Below are positions 1 to 4,700 of a stretch of DNA of 13,004 nt, piece by piece. The stretch is from NCBI GenBank assembly GCA_013695005.1, contig JACDBJ010000571.1:1-13004 (forward strand), given 5' to 3'. Under the pieces are notes generated by a model. It was not told the DNA's origin and did not search any database. It saw only the letters and a program-made list of their open reading frames with translations. The DNA is from Pseudonocardiales bacterium (GTDB lineage Bacteria > Actinomycetota > Actinomycetes > Mycobacteriales > Pseudonocardiaceae). Made by a program: the position numbers and the translations under genes. Numbering within the stretch: position 1 is the stretch's first letter; each line of letters begins with the position of its first letter.

Positions 1-255
1 ATGGTCTACCCCACCCTGCTCGCCAGCATCGGCGACGTCGCCCACCCAAGCTGGCGCGCCCGCTCAGTCGGCGTCTACCGCCTCTGGCGCGACAGCGGAT
101 TCGCACTCGGCGCCCTCACCGCAGGACTACTCGCCGACGCCTTCAACCTCCGAACCGCCATCTGGACCGGCGCCGCCCTCACCATCGCATCAGGGCTCAT
201 CGTGGCCGTCCGGATGTATGAAACCCACCCCCGAACTGCAGCGGTTCACCAGTAA
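1..255 (+). CDS. MFS transporter, C-terminal part (partial at the window edge)
   Basis: This is the last 84 residues of what reads as a major facilitator superfamily integral membrane transporter, ending at the TAA at 253-255. The segment VGVYRLWRDSGFALGALTAG, followed by GLLADAFNLRTAIWTGAAL, has the small-residue-rich helices and charged loop typical of the last transmembrane segments of MFS drug or metabolite exporters. A complete MFS protein has about 400 residues and 12 helices, so most of the gene should lie left of the window. The first codon shown is an ATG but is probably an internal Met, because the fragment starts mid-domain. A truncated gene cannot be excluded since nothing upstream is visible. 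The substrate is unknown. It lies more than 1.1 kb from the biosynthetic genes, beyond the tRNA scar, so it need not belong to the cluster. Confidence 0.75.
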   Translation: MVYPTLLASIGDVAHPSWRARSVGVYRLWRDSGFALGALTAGLLADAFNLRTAIWTGAALTIASGLIVAVRMYETHPRTAAVHQ

Positions 256-289
256 CCCGACCACCGCGCTTCTGCTGATCAGCCGAGCA

Positions 290-308
290 CCAGGGCAAGC
301 CGCCCTGG
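290..308 (+). terminator. Candidate intrinsic terminator after the transporter gene
   Basis: A perfect 7-bp G+C-rich stem (CCAGGGC / GCCCTGG) with a 5-nt loop starts 34 nt after the transporter stop codon. It has no T-tract, which is common for actinobacterial terminators but makes the call weak. Confidence 0.35.
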
Positions 309-444
309 CGTCGCAGGCCGCAGTCGAGTACCTCGATGCGATTTCGACGCCGCCGCCGTTCTCGGGCAGTTCGAACCGCCCAAGGGCGCCCGCGCGCCTC
401 GTTCGGAGCCTCACGGCCAGCCAAACCGCCGCAGCGCCCGGTTA

Positions 445-690
445 TCAGACCGATCGGCCGGAGCCCGCCCGTCGGATCTTGGCGTGCACGGCCATCACCG
501 CGACCGGCGCCCCGCTGACCAGCAGGTTTGGGTTCGTATTGTGCTGGGTTGGGTGCACCGACCGGTTCAGCACGCGAAACGTGCTCTCCGCAACCTGCTG
601 CCCCGAGACGGTCAGAATTTAGCCGCGGGGGAAGGCAGCCGCGAAGGGCCACTCCACGGCGAACCACGCCTGCTCGTTCAGACTCGTTGA
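445..690 (-). pseudogene. Possible decayed coding remnant, family unknown
   Basis: One minus-strand frame reads as protein-like over about 80 codons but is interrupted by a TAA at 619-621, bounded by TGA codons at 691-693 and 445-447. The upstream part includes LNEQAWFAVEWPFAAAFPRG. The downstream part includes VAESTFRVLNRSVHPTQ and LLVSGAPVAVMAVHAKIR. Of the 57 codons after the internal stop, 49 end in G or C, as expected of coding DNA here. There is no credible start, and I do not recognise the family. It could instead be two unrelated open stretches in GC-rich DNA. Confidence 0.22.
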
Positions 691-869
691 TCATGGCCCA
701 TGGAGCCGCTCAATTGACCAGGGCGGCGCAGACCAACTCGTAGAGCACTTGCGCACCGTTGCGTCCCATTTGCCGGCAGGTCAGCGGCAGTTCGGCTCGG
801 ATCCGTCCAGCGGCGGCCACGGCGCAGCCCCGGAGTTGTCGGCGGCCGCGGCGCTCCTGCGGCGATGTA

Positions 870-909
870 ACGCGACCCCTTGTCTAGCGGTACGCGACCC
901 CTTGTCTAG
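870..909. repeat. 18-bp tandem direct repeat (two copies, 22-bp period)
   Basis: The sequence acgcgaccccttgtctag occurs at 870-887 and again, identical, at 892-909. Its core gcgaccccttg also occurs inside the tRNA-Pro fragment at 1094-1104, and a 12-bp inverted copy (caaggggtcgcg) lies at 1277-1288. The shared core points to a link with the tRNA integration site, for instance as recombinase sites or imperfect copies of the crossover core. That role is an inference. Confidence 0.6.
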
Positions 910-928
910 GCGGCCGCCCGACTTTGAT

Positions 929-951
929 GCCGTCGCTCCATATTCGCTCCA
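929..951. repeat. 23-bp direct repeat, copy 1 (partner at 1214-1236)
   Basis: This 23-bp stretch matches 1214-1236 at 21 of 23 positions in the same orientation, with starts 285 bp apart. Each copy contains two ctcca boxes about 11 bp apart around an AT-rich centre (ctccatattc here, ctccatgttc in the partner). The pair flanks the tRNA-Pro fragment. It could be a pair of recombinase arm-type binding sites or a footprint of two successive insertions. Confidence 0.6.
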
Positions 952-1020
952 CAATTGGTCTGTTGATCTTGTTTTTGGAGGCTTTGATTGATCTTGCGAG
1001 GCCGATCCGTCAGACGAAAT

Positions 1021-1062
1021 AGGCCCGCTGACCTGCGGTGATACCGTCAGGTCAGCGGGCCT
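1021..1062 (-). terminator. Strong hairpin downstream of the tRNA-Pro fragment
   Basis: Two perfectly complementary 15-nt arms (1021-1035 and 1048-1062) enclose a 12-nt loop that can itself pair (CGGT / ACCG), giving a long GC-rich hairpin. It lies 8 nt beyond the 3' end of the minus-strand tRNA fragment, where a tRNA terminator belongs. There is no clear run of U residues, so function is inferred from stem strength and position. Confidence 0.6.
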
Positions 1063-1070
1063 GCGTTCTG

Positions 1071-1112
1071 TCGGGACGACAGGATTCGAACCTGCGACCC
1101 CTTGACCCCCAG
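1071..1112 (-). tRNA. 3' fragment of a tRNA-Pro(GGG) gene: attachment-site scar
   Basis: Read on the minus strand, the 42 nt run from the anticodon loop (CTGGGGG, anticodon GGG) through the 3' anticodon strand TCAAG, variable loop, T-arm (GCAGG TTCGAAT CCTGT) and 3' acceptor strand to discriminator A at 1071. The expected 5' half is missing: the DNA beyond 1112 does not supply the CTTGA strand, D-arm or 5' acceptor strand. It therefore cannot fold as a tRNA. A 3' tRNA half that keeps its downstream hairpin is the usual trace of a tyrosine-recombinase element inserted into the tRNA 3' end. An intact copy should exist elsewhere in the genome. No integrase gene is visible in the window. Confidence 0.8.
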
Positions 1113-1213
1113 GCCCGTCCGTACAAGCCGTTGACCTGCAGAAACAGCGAATCTGCTCGTCAAGATGGCGCCGTTCACGACCGTTGGGCACCGTTTGGCG
1201 CGGTTGACGGCGG

Positions 1214-1236
1214 GCCGTGGCTCCATGTTCGCTCCA
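1214..1236. repeat. 23-bp direct repeat, copy 2 (partner at 929-951)
   Basis: This is the second copy of the repeat flanking the tRNA-Pro fragment. It differs from copy 1 only at its 6th and 14th positions. Confidence 0.6.
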
Positions 1237-1249
1237 TCCTGATGGAGCG
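1230..1249. repeat. Palindrome next to repeat copy 2
   Basis: Perfect 9-bp arms, CGCTCCATC and GATGGAGCG, are separated by 2 bp. The left arm overlaps the right end of the second 23-bp repeat copy, so the ctcca box is present in both orientations here. Its position, about 120 bp upstream of the carrier-protein gene, would suit either a recombinase site or a regulator operator. The sequence does not decide between them. Confidence 0.45.
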
Positions 1250-1368
1250 TGGGCTCGTCATCGGCCGATGGCTGCGCAAGGGGTCGCGACGTGAGGAAAT
1301 CGGCCTCCTACCCATGCGTGCAGGGCTGTCGTCGGTAAACTTCGTCCAGTCCGGCTGGAGACGTCAGC

Positions 1369-1752
1369 ATGCGTCGGGGCCGGCGCCGCAACGCGGGGGG
1401 TCACATGGACGAAGCGCGGTTGGCTGACGTACTCAGGACCGTGGGTGCGATCATCGAGCAGGTCCATGGGCACCCGGTAGGCCCCGCGGTCAACTTCTTC
1501 GAGGCGGGGCTGACGTCCCTTAAGTTGGTGCAGATCTTCGATCTCGTCTGTGACGAGCTCGGAGTCGTTCTCGAGCCGTCGATCTTGTTCACGTACCCGA
1601 CATTGGGAAGCTTCGCCGCGTACTTGAGCGACGCCCGAAGCCTTTCGATCGCGAGCGTCACCAGCCCGCGAGCCGAGCAGCGGCGCGGCAGGTCAGCAGG
1701 CGCTCGACGAGAGTTTCGCCGAGGTGTCCGGCGTGACGGCTTGACTCGGTGA
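1369..1752 (+). CDS. Free-standing acyl/peptidyl carrier protein
   Basis: A small carrier protein that would tether an acyl or aminoacyl group through a phosphopantetheine arm. The attachment motif NFFEAGLTSLKLVQIF has the modified serine at residue 50 of the 127-residue product, and helix III/IV features (LFTYPTLGSFAAYL) follow. From the ATG at 1369 there is a well-placed GGAG at 1357-1360. The ATG at 1405 gives a more typical carrier N-terminus (MDEARLADVLRTVG) and removes an Arg-rich leader, so the true start is uncertain. After the domain there is an unusual basic tail (RRGRSAGARREFRRGVRRDG), possibly a docking segment. Its stop overlaps the GTG start of the next gene by 4 nt, so the two are probably translationally coupled. 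Because the downstream synthetase lacks a carrier between its AT and C domains, this protein may hold the unit passed to that C domain. Confidence 0.88.
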   Translation: MRRGRRRNAGGHMDEARLADVLRTVGAIIEQVHGHPVGPAVNFFEAGLTSLKLVQIFDLVCDELGVVLEPSILFTYPTLGSFAAYLSDARSLSIASVTSPRAEQRRGRSAGARREFRRGVRRDGLTR

Positions 1753-4700
1753 CCAGCGGGCCGGTCGAGCCGATCGAGCCGATTGCCATCGTCGGACTCG
1801 CTTGCCGCCTTCCGGGCGCAGGGAACACCGATGACTACTGGTCGATGCTGTGCGGCGGCATCGAGGCCGTCGTGCCGTCGTCAAGAGCCGCGCTGCTCGA
1901 GGCCGGTCTACAGACCCACGAGCTCGACCACCCACAGTTCGTCAATGCTGCTGCTCTGGCATCGCACCTGGAGGGGTTCGACGCCGGCCTGTTCGGCATG
2001 ACGCGTCATGAAGCGAGCCTGCGTGATCCGCAGGTGTGTCTGTTCACGGAGGTAGTGCACGCGGGTATCGAGAACGCAGGTTATGACGTCACCCGGATTC
2101 GTGAGGCGACCGGTGTCTTCGGTTCGTGCGGACCGCGGCAGCACCACAAGCTCGTCGACGAGGATCCGCTCCGCAACGCGTCGGACATGCTGGCCGCCCC
2201 GGTATCCGAGATTCTCGGACTGCGCGGTCCGACCGTGACAGCCCCGACGGCCGCGCTCAGCTCGCTGACGGCGGGGTCCGGCTCACTGGCAGCCGTGCAT
2301 CTGGCAACCCAGTCCCTGCTGGTGGGTGAATGCGACATGGCGGTCGCTGGCGGTGTACACGTTCAGCTCCCTCATGGCCTCGGCTACCGGTGGAGGCCCG
2401 GTGACATCCGGTCCCCAGACGGTCATTGCCGCCCGTTCGACGCAGCAGCGGCCGGCACGGTTTTCGGCAGCGGCGCGGCATGTGTTGTGCTGAAACGACT
2501 CTCGGATGCAGTGGCCGACGGAGACGATGTCCGCGCCCTCATTCTCGGCAGCGCCGTGAGCGGCTACGGACCTCAACGAGACGACAATGTGAGGCAGCCA
2601 CCGAAAGAGCAGGACAGCAGCGCGATCGTCGACGCGCTGGCGATCGCAGGACGTGCTCCGCACGAGGTCTCCTTCGTTGAGGCGGATGGAACGGGCGTCC
2701 CCGATCACGATCGAGCGGCGGTCACAGCGCTACGATCCGCCTTCGAGCACCAGATGGGCCGCGTGTCCAGCGGCTCCGTCGTATTGAGCTCAGTGAAGGC
2801 CAACATCGGCCATCTGGCGTGGGCGGCCGGTGTTGCCGCTCTGGTCAAAGTCGTGCTGGCCCTGGACCGGGAGCAGATTCCGCCGAGCATCAACTACAGC
2901 GCACAACATCCGACCCTGCGACTCGACGAGTCGCCTTTCGTGGTGGACCGCGCCTCGCGGCCGTGGCGACGCGAGGCGGACGAACCCCGCCGGGCGGTGG
3001 TTCACGCCCATGGCCCGTCAGGCGCGAACGGGTGTCTGGTGGTTCAGGAGGGGATACCGCACCCGACGGGCCCGGCCGACGGTCGTCCGCGGATCGTGGT
3101 GTGGTCGGGGCGGTCTCCCGAGGCCGTCGATGCCGCCCGAGAGCGCCTCGCCGCCCATTTCGCCACAGTTGAAGACCACGACTTTCAAGACGTCGTTGCA
3201 ACCCTGCGACAGGGACGAACGGCGCATCCCTACCGCGCCGCAGCGGTCACTCGTGACCCTGCAGAGGCGAGTGCGCAACTCCGCGACGCTTCGCTCGTCG
3301 CTATCCGCTCGATGTCGACATCGCCACCCGAGGCAGGCCGCAACACCGTCCTGCTGTTCCCGCACGAACCGCTGCTCGCGACGTCGGCGGGCGCCGGGTT
3401 GTACGGGACCGAGCGAGTGTTCACCGAGACGATGGATCTGTGCTTCGAGGCGTCCGAACGACACAACGTGCGACTGTACGACCGGTGGTTGGCGAACGAC
3501 TTCGATCTGTCCGATGACCCCGCTCACGCGCGGGTGCTGATGATCGCCATCCAGTACGCATTGGCGAAGACGTGGACGAGCTGGGGGATCCGTCCGACGG
3601 CGCTCGTAGGCCACGGACTCGGGGAGGTGGCTGCCGCACTCGCCGCTGAGACGATGGACATCGGCGACGCCGTGAGACTCGTGACCGGTGCCAGCGGCCG
3701 CCCACCGGGCCGTGCGGCGTCCGAGGTGGCGACACGGCGGCCGCGGGTCCCGGTGTACTCCGGCACCTCGGGATGTCGCCAGCCAGAGGACGCCCTACTG
3801 GATCCGAGTGCATGGGCAGCGCGCGCCTCAGAACCAGTCCAGGCGGACCGGGTCATGGCCGCCGTCCAGGCCGCCGGAGGCGACCACGTCATCTCGATGG
3901 GCTCCGATGACACGCTGCACTCGGTTAGCGACGGGCCGTCAGGCGGTGTCAGCCTCGCGATCGCGTCGGTGACGGGCCGAACGGCCACCCTGCACGGTGA
4001 TCAGCTACACCTGCGAACGGCGGCCGCCGCTCTGTGGGTGCACGGCCATGACCTCGATTGGTCCCGGATCGATTCTGACGCTCCCCTGCAACGTGTGTCC
4101 GTACCCGGGTATCCGTATCAGCGCGAGCGCTGTTGGACGCTGTCGACGCAGGCGCCGACGGACGTGTCGTCCGCGGACGTCCTGGACGAAAGCGACCGCA
4201 ACGTCGTAGCGGAGTTGCCTGGAGCCGCGGATCAGGCGCGCCCGCTTGACCGGGTGCAGCGGGCTTTTTGGATCCTGGAGCAGTTGGCACCCGACAGCGG
4301 GGTGTCGAACATCGGCATCGCATTCCGCACGGCCCGGCCGCTGCGGTGGTGGCCGCTGCACCAGGCCGTACAGCAGCTCGTGGCTCGTCATCCCCCGCTG
4401 CGACTGCGCTTCCCCACGGTCAACGGTGTCCCCGTCCAGCACGTGACCGCCCCCGGAGATGTCGAGGTCACTCTCGACACCAGAGCGACGACTGACGAGG
4501 ACCTGACGGAGGATCTCCGCAGCTTTCTGCATTCACCATTCGACCTCGAGCGGCAGCTACCGTTTCGTGTCGCGCACTTTTCGCTGGCCAACGGCGCCAG
4601 CGTCGTCTGCCTCGGGGCGCATCACATCGCGGTAGACGCAGCATCGATGCAGATACTCGTGGAGGAAGTCGGCCGGCTCTACGACGGTATCGCCGAGCAA

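Larger units (their letters stand above)
256..1368. other. 1.1 kb region without a convincing intact gene; decayed integration-site region
   Basis: Between the transporter and the carrier-protein gene I find no reading frame with both a recognisable protein family and a credible start. What the stretch does hold is listed separately: a candidate terminator just after the transporter, a possible decayed minus-strand coding remnant, an 18-bp tandem repeat, a hairpin beside a tRNA-Pro 3' fragment, a 23-bp direct repeat flanking that fragment, and a palindrome near 1240. The promoter of the rightward operon is expected between about 1113 and 1368. I see only a TAAACT hexamer at 1336-1341 that could be a -10 box, with no matching -35 box, so I do not call it. 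Confidence 0.6.

Noticed and set aside
218..622. Plus-strand 134-residue open frame
   Set aside because: It starts inside the transporter gene, has no family features and overlaps the better minus-strand coding signal; it looks like chance openness in GC-rich DNA.
710..887. Minus-strand frame ending ELVCAALVN with a TSPQERRGRR segment, possibly a transposase or other gene tail
   Set aside because: Only about 55 codons with weaker third-position GC, bounded upstream by TAG in the tandem repeat, no start and no family I can recognise.
870..909. Short CRISPR-like array
   Set aside because: Only two copies with a 4-bp gap, far from spacer length.
1202..1232. TTGACG as a -35 promoter box upstream of the rightward operon
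   Set aside because: No TANNNT hexamer lies at a suitable distance downstream.
1038..1427. Plus-strand open frame containing SGRQDSNLRPLDPQ
   Set aside because: This peptide is the antisense translation of the tRNA-Pro fragment and is a well-known spurious annotation; the frame also runs into the carrier-protein gene.
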